Assembly (NCBI RefSeq): GCF_008017805.1
Contig: NZ_VRTT01000023.1
Location: 1 to 64,000 of the forward strand
Direction of reading: 5' to 3'
From: Paenibacillus sp. N3.4
GTDB lineage: Bacteria; Bacillota; Bacilli; Paenibacillales; NBRC-103111
Length of the DNA stretch: 64,000 bases
Shown here: piece after piece, positions 52,649 through 62,838 of the stretch
Layout: every line of letters starts with the position of its first letter
Position numbering within the stretch: position 1 is the stretch's first letter
Made by a program: the position numbers and the translations under genes
The notes under the pieces: model-generated
What the model was told of the DNA's origin: nothing
The model's input: the letters and a program-made list of their open reading frames with translations, nothing else
The model's database searches: none

Positions 52649-53299
52649 ATGGAATTTCATACAGATTTTAAACCATTAACTGTTCAGCCACAAGAAATAG
52701 AAGAGAAAAGCTTTGAGATGATTACAGAAGAATTGGGTGAGCATTCTTTTACTCCTGAGCAGTATCCGGTCGTGCAGCGGGTTATTCATGCATCGGCAGA
52801 TTTTGAATTGGGACGCAGTCTTGTCTTTCATCCGAGAGCGATTGAGGCTGGTATTGCAGCTATTCGTGCTGGGAAAATTCTCGTAGCTGACGTACAAATG
52901 GTACAGGTTGGAATCAGCAAGCCAAGAATTGAACAGTTCGGCGGCGAAGTAAAGGTTTATATTTCAGATGCCGATGTCATGGAAGAAGCGAAGCGACTAA
53001 ATACAACTCGCGCTATTATATCCATTCGTAAAGCGATCAAAGAAGCAGATGGCGGTATTTATGCCATTGGGAACGCGCCAACAGCTCTGCTCGAATTGAT
53101 TCGACTTGTTAAAGAGGGAATCGCGAAGCCGGGGCTTATTGTTGGCGTTCCCGTCGGTTTCGTATCGGCTGCAGAATCCAAAGAGGAATTAGCCAAACTG
53201 GACATTCCGTTCATAACGAATATCGGCCGCAAAGGCGGCAGCCCCGTTGCTGTGGCAGCGGTGAATGCGCTGTCGATCATGGCGGCGCGTAAGGAGTAA
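52649..53299 (+). CDS. cbiC: cobalt-precorrin-8 methylmutase
   Basis: CbiC (CobH) moves the C11 methyl to C12 to make cobyrinate. The 216-residue protein shows RVIHASADFELGRSLVF and AIGNAPTALLELIRL, the family landmarks. It starts six bases after cbiJ. Confidence 0.93.
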   Translation: MEFHTDFKPLTVQPQEIEEKSFEMITEELGEHSFTPEQYPVVQRVIHASADFELGRSLVFHPRAIEAGIAAIRAGKILVADVQMVQVGISKPRIEQFGGEVKVYISDADVMEEAKRLNTTRAIISIRKAIKEADGGIYAIGNAPTALLELIRLVKEGIAKPGLIVGVPVGFVSAAESKEELAKLDIPFITNIGRKGGSPVAVAAVNALSIMAARKE

Positions 53300-53304
53300 A
53301 GCCG

Positions 53305-54435
53305 ATGGTGGAGGAGCAACCGGCAAAGCCGCTGCGCCATGGCTATACCACAGGCTCCTGCGCAACAGCCGGAGCCAAAGCAGCTCTGCTGGCGCTTATT
53401 GAGCAAGCGCCGCAAACGCACGTAAGCATCCGTATTCCCATTGGGGAGACGGTGGAGTTTGCTCTGCACAGCTGCACGTACACGCAGCTGTGGGGGGAAG
53501 CCGCCCTCATCAAAGATGGGGGCGATGACCCGGATGCGACGCACGGTGCGGAGATCATCGTGCGCGTGAGCTTCCGTGCCGAGCGCGGCGTCGGCATTGA
53601 TGGAGGTATCGGCGTCGGGCGGGTGACCAAGCCCGGACTGCCGGTTGAGATCGGCCAAGCGGCCATCAACCCGGTTCCGCGGAAGATGATCCGCGAAACC
53701 GTGCAAGAGGTGCTTGACCGCTATGAGATCGAGCACGGCGTCGATGTGCTTGTGTCTGTGCCCGCCGGCGAAGAGATCGCCAAGAAGACGCTAAATGGGC
53801 GTCTTGGCATTATCGGCGGCATTTCGATTCTCGGTACCCGGGGAATCGTGGTGCCTTTTTCGACCGCAGCTTACAAGGCGAGCGTCGCGCAAGCGATACG
53901 CGTTGCCGTCAAATGCGGCTGTGATCATCTCGTTTTGTCCACCGGAGGTCGAACCGAAATATTTGGAATCAGCATGTACCCCGAGCTTCCGGAGGAAGCT
54001 TTCATTGAGATGGGTGATTTCGTTGGATTCGCACTCCTACAAGCCCAACGGCAAGGGATTCGCAAGATAACGCTGGTCGGGATGATGGGGAAGTTTTCCA
54101 AAGTGGCCCAAGGCGTCATGATGGTCCATTCCAAGAGTGCGGCGGTCGACTTCGAATTTCTCGCGCAGGTAGCGATTGAGGCGGAAGCATCTGATGCGTT
54201 GGTCGAAGAAATCAGAGGCGCCAATACGGCTTCGCAGGTCGGAGATCTCATGGCTAAGAACGGTTTTTTACGTTATTTTGAACGGTTGTGTGAGCGCTGT
54301 AATTTGGCGGGACTTGAAGAAGTTGGCGGAGGCTTTGATCACATAGAGACGGTTATTATTTCTATGAAAGCCGAGCTGCTCGGCAAATCGGCTATATATA
54401 AGCAAGCTGAGATAGGAGAGAACAAAGACGTATGA
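53305..54435 (+). CDS. cbiD: cobalt-precorrin-5B (C1)-methyltransferase
   Basis: CbiD methylates C1 in the anaerobic pathway. The 376-residue protein starts with [19 protein letters not shown], the clear CbiD signature, and includes [20 protein letters not shown]. It starts five bases after cbiC. The presence of CbiD, CbiG and CbiX marks this as the anaerobic (early cobalt) route. Confidence 0.94.
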   Translation: MVEEQPAKPLRHGYTTGSCATAGAKAALLALIEQAPQTHVSIRIPIGETVEFALHSCTYTQLWGEAALIKDGGDDPDATHGAEIIVRVSFRAERGVGIDGGIGVGRVTKPGLPVEIGQAAINPVPRKMIRETVQEVLDRYEIEHGVDVLVSVPAGEEIAKKTLNGRLGIIGGISILGTRGIVVPFSTAAYKASVAQAIRVAVKCGCDHLVLSTGGRTEIFGISMYPELPEEAFIEMGDFVGFALLQAQRQGIRKITLVGMMGKFSKVAQGVMMVHSKSAAVDFEFLAQVAIEAEASDALVEEIRGANTASQVGDLMAKNGFLRYFERLCERCNLAGLEEVGGGFDHIETVIISMKAELLGKSAIYKQAEIGENKDV

Positions 54436-55667
54436 GTAGAAGCATCAAATTGATTGGTATTGGCGATAATGGCCAAGCAAGTTTGCTTCCCCTGTATGTG
54501 AAGTGGATCAGGGAAAGCGAAGTGCTTGTTGGCGGAGAACGGAACTTGGCCTTTTTTCCGGATTATCGTGGAGAGAAAGTCGTCATCAAGGGCAGTTTAA
54601 CTGGACTCGTAAGTCAACTTCAAAACGAGGAGCGTTCGATTGTCATTTTGGCATCAGGCGATCCTCTCTTTTATGGGATTGGGGGATATGTGGCTAAGAA
54701 ATTGGAAGGCATTGAGTTCTATCCGGCTCTTAGCTCGATTCAATTGGCTTTTGCCCGTCTTGGCGAGAGCTGGCACGATGCTTATATTACTAGTGTGCAC
54801 GGGCGCAGTATCAAAGGATTGGCGCAGCGGATCGACGGAAAAGACAAAGTGGTCCTTCTTACCGATGAAACGAATACGCCAAGTGCAATAGCTGCTTATT
54901 TGCTCTCTTTTGGCATGAACGAGTATCGGGCATTTGTGGCAGAAAATTTGGAAGGAGCCGACGAGCGCTGCGGTTGGTATGATTTGGATGAGCTTCTTTC
55001 GCATTCCTTCTCTCCTCTGAATGTGGTTATTCTGAAAAGGCAATCCCCAGGTCCTATTTGGTCTCTTGGCATTGAAGACGATCAATTCGCGCAGCGTAAA
55101 CCGGATAAGGGTCTGATTACCAAAAAGGAAGTTCGCGTGTTAAGCATTAGTCAGATGGGATTACAACCGGATAGTGTTGTATGGGATATCGGTACATGCA
55201 CAGGTTCCGTTGCCATTGAAGCAGCTCGCATAGCGCGTGAGGGTGCTGTATTCGCGATCGAGAAAAATGAGGATGATTTGAAAAATTGTCTGGAAAATAG
55301 CGCTAAGTTCCGCGTCGATCTCACCGCTGTTCAAGGCAGAGCGCCCAAAGGTTTGGACGAATTTGCAGATCCGGATGCTGTATTCATCGGTGGCAGTGGC
55401 GGCGAGATGGCGGAACTGCTGGAATTGTGTGCGGCCAGACTTAAACCAAATGGCACAATCGTGCTGAATGCAGCAACGATAGAAACGCTTTATGAAGCAG
55501 ATAAGACGTTTGCCAGTGTTGGGTTTACAACCCAAATAACGCTCGTGCAAGTATCGCGCAGCAAACCTATTTTACATATGAAAAGATTCGATGCGTTGAA
55601 TCCTATATATATTATTACAGCGAAGCGCAAGCAGCCAGATAACGAAGGAGGAAGCGGAGATGAGTAA
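54432..55667 (+). CDS. cbiET: CbiET fusion: cobalt-precorrin-7 methyltransferase/decarboxylase
   Basis: One 411-residue protein joins CbiE (N-terminal, [13 protein letters not shown] with [13 protein letters not shown] near residue 75) and CbiT (from about 205, [18 protein letters not shown] as SAM motif). Together they methylate C5 and C15 and decarboxylate the acetate side chain. The same fusion is CobL in aerobic species; here context shows the anaerobic pathway. Starts overlap cbiD by four bases. Confidence 0.93.
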   Translation: MSRSIKLIGIGDNGQASLLPLYVKWIRESEVLVGGERNLAFFPDYRGEKVVIKGSLTGLVSQLQNEERSIVILASGDPLFYGIGGYVAKKLEGIEFYPALSSIQLAFARLGESWHDAYITSVHGRSIKGLAQRIDGKDKVVLLTDETNTPSAIAAYLLSFGMNEYRAFVAENLEGADERCGWYDLDELLSHSFSPLNVVILKRQSPGPIWSLGIEDDQFAQRKPDKGLITKKEVRVLSISQMGLQPDSVVWDIGTCTGSVAIEAARIAREGAVFAIEKNEDDLKNCLENSAKFRVDLTAVQGRAPKGLDEFADPDAVFIGGSGGEMAELLELCAARLKPNGTIVLNAATIETLYEADKTFASVGFTTQITLVQVSRSKPILHMKRFDALNPIYIITAKRKQPDNEGGSGDE

Positions 55668-56352
55668 GCTAGGCACGTTATATGGCTTAGGCGTAGGCCC
55701 CGGCGATCCGGAATTGATTACGGTCAAGGCTTTCCGATTGCTCAAGGAATGTCCCGTCATTGCCTATCCACGGAAAAAAAGAGGGGCTAAGAGCTATGCG
55801 CTTGCCATCACAGAGCTTTACGTAAATACGGAGCAAAAAGAGATGATGGGTCTCACATTTCCGATGACGAGGGATAAGGAAGCGCTTGAAATCCAATGGA
55901 CGAAAACCGTTGAAAGCGTTTGGTTTCATTTGGAGCAAGGGAAGGATGTGGCTTTCGTAACCGAAGGCGATCCGATGATTTACAGTACCTACATCCACCT
56001 TATGCGGTTAATGAATGAACGTCATCCTGAAGTGAAGGCGGTTTCGATTCCGGGAATCTCCTCCATTAATGCTTCGGCATCACGCCTCGGTATTCCGCTT
56101 GCTGATGGGGATGAGCAAATCGCGATTGTTCCTGCGACGGATAACTATGATCTTATGCGCAAAGCGATCGAGGAGCACGATTGCATTGTCTTTATCAAAG
56201 TTGCCAAAGTCATCGATTTGATGCTGTCTGTTCTGCGTGATCTTGGTCTAATAAACAAGGCATCCGTCCTAACGAAAGTGACGTCGTCCGAGGAAGAAAT
56301 ATGGCGCAACGTAGAAGAACTGCAGGGAAGAGAATTGGAATATTTACTTTAA
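55660..56352 (+). CDS. cbiL: precorrin-2 C20-methyltransferase
   Basis: A 230-residue uroporphyrinogen-III methyltransferase-type enzyme: [18 protein letters not shown] at the start and [13 protein letters not shown] near residue 100. CbiL (CobI) adds the C20 methyl. The ATG overlaps the end of cbiET by eight bases. Confidence 0.93.
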   Translation: MSKLGTLYGLGVGPGDPELITVKAFRLLKECPVIAYPRKKRGAKSYALAITELYVNTEQKEMMGLTFPMTRDKEALEIQWTKTVESVWFHLEQGKDVAFVTEGDPMIYSTYIHLMRLMNERHPEVKAVSIPGISSINASASRLGIPLADGDEQIAIVPATDNYDLMRKAIEEHDCIVFIKVAKVIDLMLSVLRDLGLINKASVLTKVTSSEEEIWRNVEELQGRELEYLL

Positions 56353-56368
56353 TGGTGGTGAGAAATAG

Positions 56369-57145
56369 ATGAAATTATATATCATTGGCGCAGGACCGGG
56401 AGATCCGGATTTAATTACGGTGAAAGGCTTGAAGCTTCTTCAACAGGCGGATGTCGTCATGTACACAGATTCCCTTGTTAATGAAGAATTGATCGCTAAA
56501 GCGAAGCCGGAAGCGGAAATATTGAAAAGCTCGGGGATGGATCTTGTAGAAATGGTAGGCATCATCATTGACCGTCTTAAGCAGGGGAAGATGGTTGTTC
56601 GCGTTCATACTGGAGACCCAGCGATGTTTGGCGCGACGATGGAACAAATTGCTCTCTTGCGAAAGGAAAATATTGGCTATGAGATCGTTCCAGGCGTAAG
56701 CTCTGTATTTGCTTCAGCCGCCGCGGTGGGCGCTGAATTGACCATTCCGGATCTGACGCAGACAGTGATATTGACGCGCGCGGAAGGACGTACTCCCGTG
56801 CCGGAGCTGGAGAAGCTGCGTGATCTAGCCGCGCATCATTGTACGATTGCCTTATTCTTAAGCGCAACGTTAATTAAAAAGGTAGTTAGCGAGTTTATCG
56901 AAGCGGGCTGGAGCGAAGATACGCCAGTCGCTGTCGTTCAGCGCGCAACATGGCCGGATCAACTGATCGTACGCACGACGGTTGGCCATTTGGAAGAAGA
57001 CATGCGGAAAAACAATATTCGCTCTCATGCGATGATTTTGGCTGGTTGGGCGTTAGATCCAGAGATTCATGGGAAAGAAGAATATCGTTCCAAGCTGTAT
57101 GATAAATCGTTTACTCACCGCTTCCGCCGAGGTGTTAAACCATGA
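56369..57145 (+). CDS. cbiF: cobalt-precorrin-4 C11-methyltransferase
   Basis: CbiF (CobM) of 258 residues: LYIIGAGPGDPDLITVKG at the start and VRVHTGDPAMFGAT near residue 80. The AEGRTPVPE segment near residue 135 distinguishes this group. It overlaps cbiG by four bases. Confidence 0.93.
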   Translation: MKLYIIGAGPGDPDLITVKGLKLLQQADVVMYTDSLVNEELIAKAKPEAEILKSSGMDLVEMVGIIIDRLKQGKMVVRVHTGDPAMFGATMEQIALLRKENIGYEIVPGVSSVFASAAAVGAELTIPDLTQTVILTRAEGRTPVPELEKLRDLAAHHCTIALFLSATLIKKVVSEFIEAGWSEDTPVAVVQRATWPDQLIVRTTVGHLEEDMRKNNIRSHAMILAGWALDPEIHGKEEYRSKLYDKSFTHRFRRGVKP

Positions 57146-58299
57146 CGATTGTGCTGCAAGAGGGCGTTATTCCTGCTATCCGCCAGAAGAACGACTATGC
57201 AGTCGTTGCGATTACGAAGCATGGTGTGGAGATTGCGCGTAGGCTTAATGAACAAATGAGTGGTACAGATGTTTATTACATGAGTAAATTTGTGAAAGGC
57301 GATGAAGATCAGCGCGGCATTCAATTGTTCGAAGGCAGTGTTCGCATGTTGTTTCCGGCCCTTTTTCCTGCTTACCAAGGACTTATTATCATTATTTCAC
57401 TCGGGGCAGTCGTCCGTATGATTGCTCCTTTGCTTCAAGATAAGAAGAAAGATCCGGGCGTTGTCGTCATCGATGACAAGGGTGAACATGTCATTAGTGT
57501 TCTTTCCGGCCATTTGGGAGGCGCTAATGAGCTGACTCACGAGGTTGCGGCTGCTATTAATGCCAGAGCCGTCATCACGACGGCTTCGGATGTGCAGAAG
57601 ACGATCCCGGTTGATCTATTTGGCCGCAGATTTGGTTGGACCTGGGAGTCAGCGGACAAGCTGACGCCGGTCAGCGCCGCTGTTGTTAACGAAGAGAAGA
57701 TTGCCGTCATTCAGGAGTCAGGAGAACCTAATTGGTGGACGCATGAGCGATCAATTCCTGCGAACATTCAGCGTTTTTCGTCGATTGCCGAAGGACATGC
57801 GAGTGAACCTAATGCCGTTCTGCTTGTCACTCATCGACTTCTTGAGACCGAGGAGCAGACAATTTTACAGAACGGTGTCCTGTATCGTCCTAAGGTGATC
57901 GTTCTCGGCATTGGTTGCAACCGAGGAACTTCAGCGGAGGAGATTGAAAACGTGATTGTTGAAACGTTGGCAGAGCTCTCTTTCTCCATTCGAAGCGTAA
58001 AAGCCGTATGTACCATTGATTTGAAAAAAGATGAAGAGGGACTGCTTGAAGTGACGCGTAAGCACGGTTGGGAATTCCATTATTATACACCGGAGCAATT
58101 GAATAGTGTGCCTGTGGATGCGCCATCGGAGACTGTACATCAGTATACGGGAGCTTATGCCGTTAGCGAGCCTGCGGTAAAACTATACACGGACCGTAAT
58201 GAATTGATCTTGGTCAAGAAAAAATCCGGTAATGTCACGATTTCTGTCGGCTTACTTGCATTCAAAGAACCCGTTCAATTAGAAATGGGTGGCTTGTAA
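57142..58299 (+). CDS. cbiG: cobalt-precorrin-5A hydrolase
   Basis: CbiG opens the delta-lactone with loss of acetaldehyde. The 385-residue protein shows IISLGAVVRMIAPLL with VIDDKGEHVISVLSGHLGGAN in the N-terminal half and LGIGCNRGTSAEEIE as the start of the C-terminal CobE-like domain (about 255 on). It is coupled to cbiA by a one-base overlap. Confidence 0.93.
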   Translation: MTIVLQEGVIPAIRQKNDYAVVAITKHGVEIARRLNEQMSGTDVYYMSKFVKGDEDQRGIQLFEGSVRMLFPALFPAYQGLIIIISLGAVVRMIAPLLQDKKKDPGVVVIDDKGEHVISVLSGHLGGANELTHEVAAAINARAVITTASDVQKTIPVDLFGRRFGWTWESADKLTPVSAAVVNEEKIAVIQESGEPNWWTHERSIPANIQRFSSIAEGHASEPNAVLLVTHRLLETEEQTILQNGVLYRPKVIVLGIGCNRGTSAEEIENVIVETLAELSFSIRSVKAVCTIDLKKDEEGLLEVTRKHGWEFHYYTPEQLNSVPVDAPSETVHQYTGAYAVSEPAVKLYTDRNELILVKKKSGNVTISVGLLAFKEPVQLEMGGL

Positions 58300-59684
58300 T
58301 GGAGCGCAGAATCGTCATTGCCGGGACTGGCAGCGGTGTTGGGAAGACGACCTTAACGATTGGGATTATGGCGGCTTTGCAAAAGCGCGGACTTGCTGTT
58401 CAAGGCTTTAAGTGTGGTCCTGATTATATTGATCCAACCTATCATACGGCTGTAACCGGCAGAGCTTCGCGAAATTTGGACTCTTGGATGGTTGGTCGTG
58501 AGGCCGTAAAGGAAATTTATAACCGAGGCCGTAAAGGAGCGGATATTTCCATCATCGAAGGCGTTATGGGCATGTTTGATGGCAAAAACCCGCTTACTGA
58601 CGAAGGCAGTACAGCAGATATTGGACGTATTTTGGGAGCCCCAGTCGTACTTGTTGTTCAAATAGCTAGTATGGCTCGAAGTGCTGCCGCAATTGTCAAA
58701 GGATTTCAGCAATTTGGCCAAGGTGATAACATCGTCGGCGTTATTGCCAATCGGGCGGGAAGCGAAGGTCACTATAAGATGGTGAAACAAGCCATCGAGC
58801 AAGAATGTGGGATTCCTGTGCTCGGTTATTTGCCGCGTGATGCAGATATTGAGCTGCCTGAACGGCATTTGGGACTCGTCCCTTCGATTGAGCGAGGTGA
58901 GTTAACACCGTTTTTCGATCTGCTCGTCGAAAAAGTAACTACGCATATAGATTTGGATCGATTATTGGAGATTGCAGTATGCCAGCCTATCGAAAGCCAA
59001 CAAGTGTTGTTCCCGAACGTCGATGTTGTGCAGGAGAAAAGAGTCAAAATCGCAGTTGCTAAAGATGAGGCTTTTCACTTTTACTATCCGGAAAATTTGG
59101 AGCTGCTTGGAGCGGGCGGGGCAGAATGCGTGTATTTCTCCCCACTTGCTGGTGAAGGTGTTCCACCGGAAGCAGACGGTTTGTATATCGGAGGTGGATT
59201 CCCAGAGGAATTCGCTGAGCGTCTGGCTGCAGAAGAAGGAGTTAAAGCTTCAATTCGAATGCGCATTGCCGAAGGGATTCCAACACTGGCTGAGTGCGGC
59301 GGGTTCATGTATTTAACCGAGCACATTGTAGATACCACAGAAAACCACTATCCGATGGTAGGCATCATTCCGGGCAAGGTGACCATGCAGTCGAAGCTGG
59401 CTGCTCTTGGTTATCGTGAGGTTAGTGGGATAGATGGTAATTTCCTGCTAACGGCAGGTAAGCAAGCGAAAGGGCATGAATTCCATTACTCTACATTTCA
59501 ACAAAATGAGAGTATAGACATACAGCCTGCTTTTCAAACCAAAGGCAGGCTTGGAACGAAAGCGGAAGGTTTCCGCAGCAGCAACGTCGTGGCAGGTTAC
59601 ACACATTTGCACTTTGCTTCGTATCCGGAAATAGTGTTCACTTGGATTGCGGCTTGCGAGCAGTATCAGCAGCGCCGGCAGTAA
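58299..59684 (+). CDS. cbiA: cobyrinate a,c-diamide synthase
   Basis: CbiA (CobB) amidates the a and c side chains using glutamine and ATP. The ATP site GTGSGVGKTTLT is at the N terminus (about 7–18), DxxxD-type FKCGPDYIDPTYH follows, and the class-I-like glutaminase domain has its cysteine in AECGGFMYL near residue 333. The length of 461 is normal. It is the last gene; the later B12 genes (cbiP, cobU, cobS and others) are not in this window. Confidence 0.93.
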   Translation: MERRIVIAGTGSGVGKTTLTIGIMAALQKRGLAVQGFKCGPDYIDPTYHTAVTGRASRNLDSWMVGREAVKEIYNRGRKGADISIIEGVMGMFDGKNPLTDEGSTADIGRILGAPVVLVVQIASMARSAAAIVKGFQQFGQGDNIVGVIANRAGSEGHYKMVKQAIEQECGIPVLGYLPRDADIELPERHLGLVPSIERGELTPFFDLLVEKVTTHIDLDRLLEIAVCQPIESQQVLFPNVDVVQEKRVKIAVAKDEAFHFYYPENLELLGAGGAECVYFSPLAGEGVPPEADGLYIGGGFPEEFAERLAAEEGVKASIRMRIAEGIPTLAECGGFMYLTEHIVDTTENHYPMVGIIPGKVTMQSKLAALGYREVSGIDGNFLLTAGKQAKGHEFHYSTFQQNESIDIQPAFQTKGRLGTKAEGFRSSNVVAGYTHLHFASYPEIVFTWIAACEQYQQRRQ

Positions 59685-59691
59685 AACAATG

Positions 59692-59726
59692 AAACCCCTT
59701 ATCTTGATCCGATAAGGGGTTTGTCA
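59692..59726 (+). terminator. terminator of the cbi operon
   Basis: AAACCCCTTATC (59692–59703) and GATAAGGGGTTT (59711–59722) are exact complements with a seven-base loop. Only a short T-run follows. Confidence 0.8.
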
Positions 59727-59738
59727 TGCGTCATGTCA

Positions 59739-60005
59739 TTATTTTATGAAAGTCAGAGCTTGATCTGCAATGTGATCTTTGTAACGATCAAGGCAATTGC
59801 AAAGATAGTCTTTACGGCAGATAGGGCAAGGTTCTTTCATCAATCTATTCAAATCCGTCACTTTACCGATGCCGGTTTCGGAATCTCTTTCAAAGAACAG
59901 ACGGCATTTGTTCCGATCTTTCAATGAGACTACGACTTCGAAAAGACCGTTTTTCTTATTATCACTAACTATTGTTGCATCTACAACCTGCGGATCATAT
60001 GCCAT
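59739..60005 (-). CDS. small cysteine-containing hypothetical protein
   Basis: An 88-residue protein with CPIC and CNC near the C terminus that could bind zinc. The N-terminal half is strand-rich (DATIVSDNKKNGLFEVVVSL). The ATG follows GAGGAATTAC on the minus strand. No function is known. Confidence 0.6.
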   Translation of the reverse strand: MAYDPQVVDATIVSDNKKNGLFEVVVSLKDRNKCRLFFERDSETGIGKVTDLNRLMKEPCPICRKDYLCNCLDRYKDHIADQALTFIK

Positions 60006-60108
60006 AGTAATTCCTCCTCAAACTAGCATGCCCTCATCTTTGTTAGCTTGGGTGCATTAGTATATTATATAAATAAACGAGATTTTATTCAATAGGAGGG
60101 ATTGTGGC

Positions 60109-60345
60109 ATGATTATGGACTATTGTGAACGCGAAATCGTTGATGGCAGAGTCCACTTTCACATTGGTCTTCAGTTCGAGGATGAGCCTGATTCTCTGTA
60201 TGTGGCAGAACTGGAATTGAAGGAAGATGGCAGCGTACAGGAGCTTAAACTATATTTCAACGGGTTTGATTGCAAGTATAAATTTCGTCCTGAGGAAAGC
60301 GATGCCTTGATACGCTATGCGGCAGAACATAGAAACGAAGGTTAG
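60109..60345 (+). CDS. hypothetical small protein
   Basis: A 78-residue acidic protein without membrane segments. An AGGAGGG site precedes it; ATG 60109 and 60115 are both possible. It follows the divergent cysteine gene. No family known to me. Confidence 0.6.
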   Translation: MIMDYCEREIVDGRVHFHIGLQFEDEPDSLYVAELELKEDGSVQELKLYFNGFDCKYKFRPEESDALIRYAAEHRNEG

Positions 60346-60349
60346 AATT

Positions 60350-60563
60350 TTAGGAGACATGAAAAAAGGAATGTTCCCCATGCGTATGGTTCATATTCCT
60401 TGATTTGTGCTTATGATCTTGTCTGGAGAGTCTTTCCTTCCGCGTAGGTGTTGTTTTGGTAAGGGGACTTACACCGTTCCAATGCAACCGCTGAATGGCA
60501 GGATCAAGCTTGCCTTCGCGTAGAGCGCGTTTTTCTGTTTTTTTGTGCTTGGGATTGCGACAT
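60350..60563 (-). pseudogene. YqkK-like small basic protein, frameshifted
   Basis: The ATG at 60563 (AGAGGAG site) reads MSQSQAQKN and stops early; one frame over the protein continues REGKLDPAIQRLHWNGVSP, then LTKTTPTRKERLSRQDHKHK and a normal stop at 60350. Removing one A from the A7 run at 60538–60544 restores about 70 residues. The pattern is that of small basic proteins conserved in Bacillales, YqkK-like; the exact family is a guess. Confidence 0.55.
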
Positions 60564-60687
60564 GCGTATCTCCTCTTTTCATCTCGAAATCATGGTGGTT
60601 CTCTTTTATTGTAAGCAGGTCGATGTTTAGTGGCAATGGAAAGTTTTATTATTAAAATAATATCGCGTAAGGAAAGGGGAGGCAAGT

Positions 60688-60867
60688 ATGCGTATTGGGG
60701 TTCAGCTGGCGGTAGCCGGAGATCAGGTTAAACAGGATGTTATTGAAATTGCCGAGCACAAGCTTGGTGAAATGACAGATGAAGAGATTGAAAGTGCGAT
60801 CGAAATGAAAATCCGCGCTTGGGTTGATCGGATGATTCAAGTGGAATGGGAAGTTATTGAAGAATAA
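60688..60867 (+). CDS. conserved short acidic protein
   Basis: A 59-residue protein beginning MRIGVQLAVAGDQVKQDV and ending VEWEVIEE, preceded by AAAGGGGAGG. Helical, acidic, without cysteine or membrane helix. It is upstream of steA. The strong ribosome site and clean frame support it as a real gene. No function known. Confidence 0.65.
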   Translation: MRIGVQLAVAGDQVKQDVIEIAEHKLGEMTDEEIESAIEMKIRAWVDRMIQVEWEVIEE

Positions 60868-60955
60868 TAAGGATAAAGGCAAAATTTACATAGAATATAG
60901 GGGTAAAGGACAAAATAAGGCTAATCATGAGGCGAAAGGAAAGTCGGTGTCTATC

Positions 60956-62110
60956 ATGAATTGGTCTTCTTTGTCCTTGTTTACGTCCAAACCGTTGCCG
61001 CTTTGTAAAGGAAAGGTTAGCGCCGGAGAGATAACTAAAGTTTTGCTTCGCAAGCTGCCGATAGGAAGAATTGTTGTCCTCCAGCATAGGGATATAGATG
61101 AGGTCATTGCTCAAGAGCTAATTGATCATAAAGTGAAGGCGATCATTAATTGTCGGGAAACTATGAGCGGCACATATCCGACGCAAGGGCCACTGCTTCT
61201 GCTGCAGCATAACATTCCGATTTGGGATGCGGATTTATCCGCCTTCGATATCTTGGTTACTGATTCTGATATCGCTATATATGAAGAATCCATTGTCTGT
61301 AAGGAACAGGTCATCGCATGCAAGGCTTTTAAGCGTGAGGACTGGCTTCATCTGCACCAGCTCGCCAATGCGCAAGCCGAGCACCTGTTGGACCAATTTA
61401 TCGAAAATACACTAACCTATGCCATTCGTGAAAAGAAAGCTGTCATGTCCCCGATTCCTCAGCCGTCCCTGCGAACTGATTTGGAAGGCAAACATGTGAT
61501 GATCGTCTCCAGAGGGAAAGGATATAAGAAAGATTTATTGGCGGCAAAAGCTTTTATTCAACAAGTGCGACCCATTTTGATCGGTGTAGATGGGGGTGCT
61601 GATGCGCTTATGGAAAGCGGCTACCAACCGCATATTATTATTGGTGATATGGACAGTGTAACGGACCAAGCGCTTTATAGCGGCGCTGATCTGATCGTTC
61701 ATGCCTATACGGATGGACAAGCTCCCGGAATGGCACGCATAGTTGAATTGGGATTGCACGCCCAGATCTTTCCCTGCTTCGGCACAAGTGAAGATGCAGC
61801 CCTTTTACTTGCTTTCGAGAATCGGGCAGAGTGGTTAGTAACGGTAGGGGCGCATACGCATATGATTGATTTTATGGAAAAAGGTAGGGGAGGAATGGGA
61901 AGCACCTTGCTTGTCCGTATGAAAATCGGTGCGCGTCTGGTGGATATTAAAAGTATGGAGCTGTTATATCAACCGCCTTCATTACACGGCAAAGAAGCTT
62001 GGATGACTGTTTTGCTGTCACTCCTTTTTGTTGGACTTGCCCTGCTCCAAACCCGCTGGATTGCGAAACAAATATCCCATGTGGTTGGAAAGCTGGGTGG
62101 GGTCGAATGA
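60956..62110 (+). CDS. steA: SteA-like cytokinetic ring protein
   Basis: A 384-residue protein of the SteA family (thiamine pyrophosphokinase-like fold). Seen are VMIVSRGKGYKKDLLAAKAF, LIGVDGGADALMESGYQPHI, IIIGDMDSV and a C-terminal membrane helix (WMTVLLSLLFVGLALLQ). In Corynebacterium SteA works with SteB in cell separation. The ATG at 60956 is chosen over a TTG at 60857, which would lie inside the preceding small gene. The stop overlaps the next start (ATGA). Confidence 0.82.
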   Translation: MNWSSLSLFTSKPLPLCKGKVSAGEITKVLLRKLPIGRIVVLQHRDIDEVIAQELIDHKVKAIINCRETMSGTYPTQGPLLLLQHNIPIWDADLSAFDILVTDSDIAIYEESIVCKEQVIACKAFKREDWLHLHQLANAQAEHLLDQFIENTLTYAIREKKAVMSPIPQPSLRTDLEGKHVMIVSRGKGYKKDLLAAKAFIQQVRPILIGVDGGADALMESGYQPHIIIGDMDSVTDQALYSGADLIVHAYTDGQAPGMARIVELGLHAQIFPCFGTSEDAALLLAFENRAEWLVTVGAHTHMIDFMEKGRGGMGSTLLVRMKIGARLVDIKSMELLYQPPSLHGKEAWMTVLLSLLFVGLALLQTRWIAKQISHVVGKLGGVE

Positions 62111-62838
62111 AGCCTTATCTCTCTATTATTATTCCGGCATGGAATGAAGAGGGCACGATCGAGCAAACATTGAGATGCATTGAAGAGCATGCAGATTTGA
62201 TTTGGCATAATGAATGGCGGTTTGAAATTATTGTTGTCGATGATGGCAGCCGTGATAAAACGGTGGAGGTCGCCTGGCCTTGGGTGGATGTGCTGGTCAG
62301 ACATAAAAAGCGCCAAGGAAAGGGCGCGGCGCTGCAGTCTGGAATTGCCAGAGCGCAGGGGGAAGTGCTGCTCTTTCTTGACGCTGACCTGCAAACGACC
62401 GCCGGGCATGCGCTGCTTCTTATCCAGCCCTTGCTGCGGCATGAAGCGGACATGGCGATAGCTAAGCTATTGCCCTCCGGTACCCGTGCAGGCTTCGGCT
62501 TGGTCAAGGGCTTGGCGCGCCGCGGTATTCACCGTCTCAGCGGCTATCAAACCGCAGCTCCCTTGTCCGGACAGCGCGCGGTGCGTGCTGATCGGCTGCA
62601 GGAGCTGGGACGTCTGCCACGCGGCTTCGGCGTGGAAGTTGCCTTAACGATTGATGCGGCGCGGCGCGGCCTGCGTATCGTAGAGCTGGAGGTGCCGATT
62701 ACGCACCGTGAAACGGGGCGGGACTGGCACGGATTCGTGCACCGCGGCAAGCAATTTGTCGCGGTAGGGGTGGCCCTTCTGACTCGCTGGAAGGAGAGGA
62801 AGCCGGTATGGTCATCATCGGATCGATCCTCGATCTGA
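62107..62838 (+). CDS. family 2 glycosyltransferase
   Basis: A 243-residue GT2 enzyme: SIIIPAWNEEGTIEQTLR at the start, VVDDGSRDKTVEV (nucleotide-sugar binding) and FLDADLQTT near residue 95 (metal-binding DxD). No membrane segments, so it acts at the cytoplasmic face. It is coupled to steA by a four-base overlap and overlaps the next gene by 31 bases. The sugar is unknown. Confidence 0.87.
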   Translation: MKPYLSIIIPAWNEEGTIEQTLRCIEEHADLIWHNEWRFEIIVVDDGSRDKTVEVAWPWVDVLVRHKKRQGKGAALQSGIARAQGEVLLFLDADLQTTAGHALLLIQPLLRHEADMAIAKLLPSGTRAGFGLVKGLARRGIHRLSGYQTAAPLSGQRAVRADRLQELGRLPRGFGVEVALTIDAARRGLRIVELEVPITHRETGRDWHGFVHRGKQFVAVGVALLTRWKERKPVWSSSDRSSI

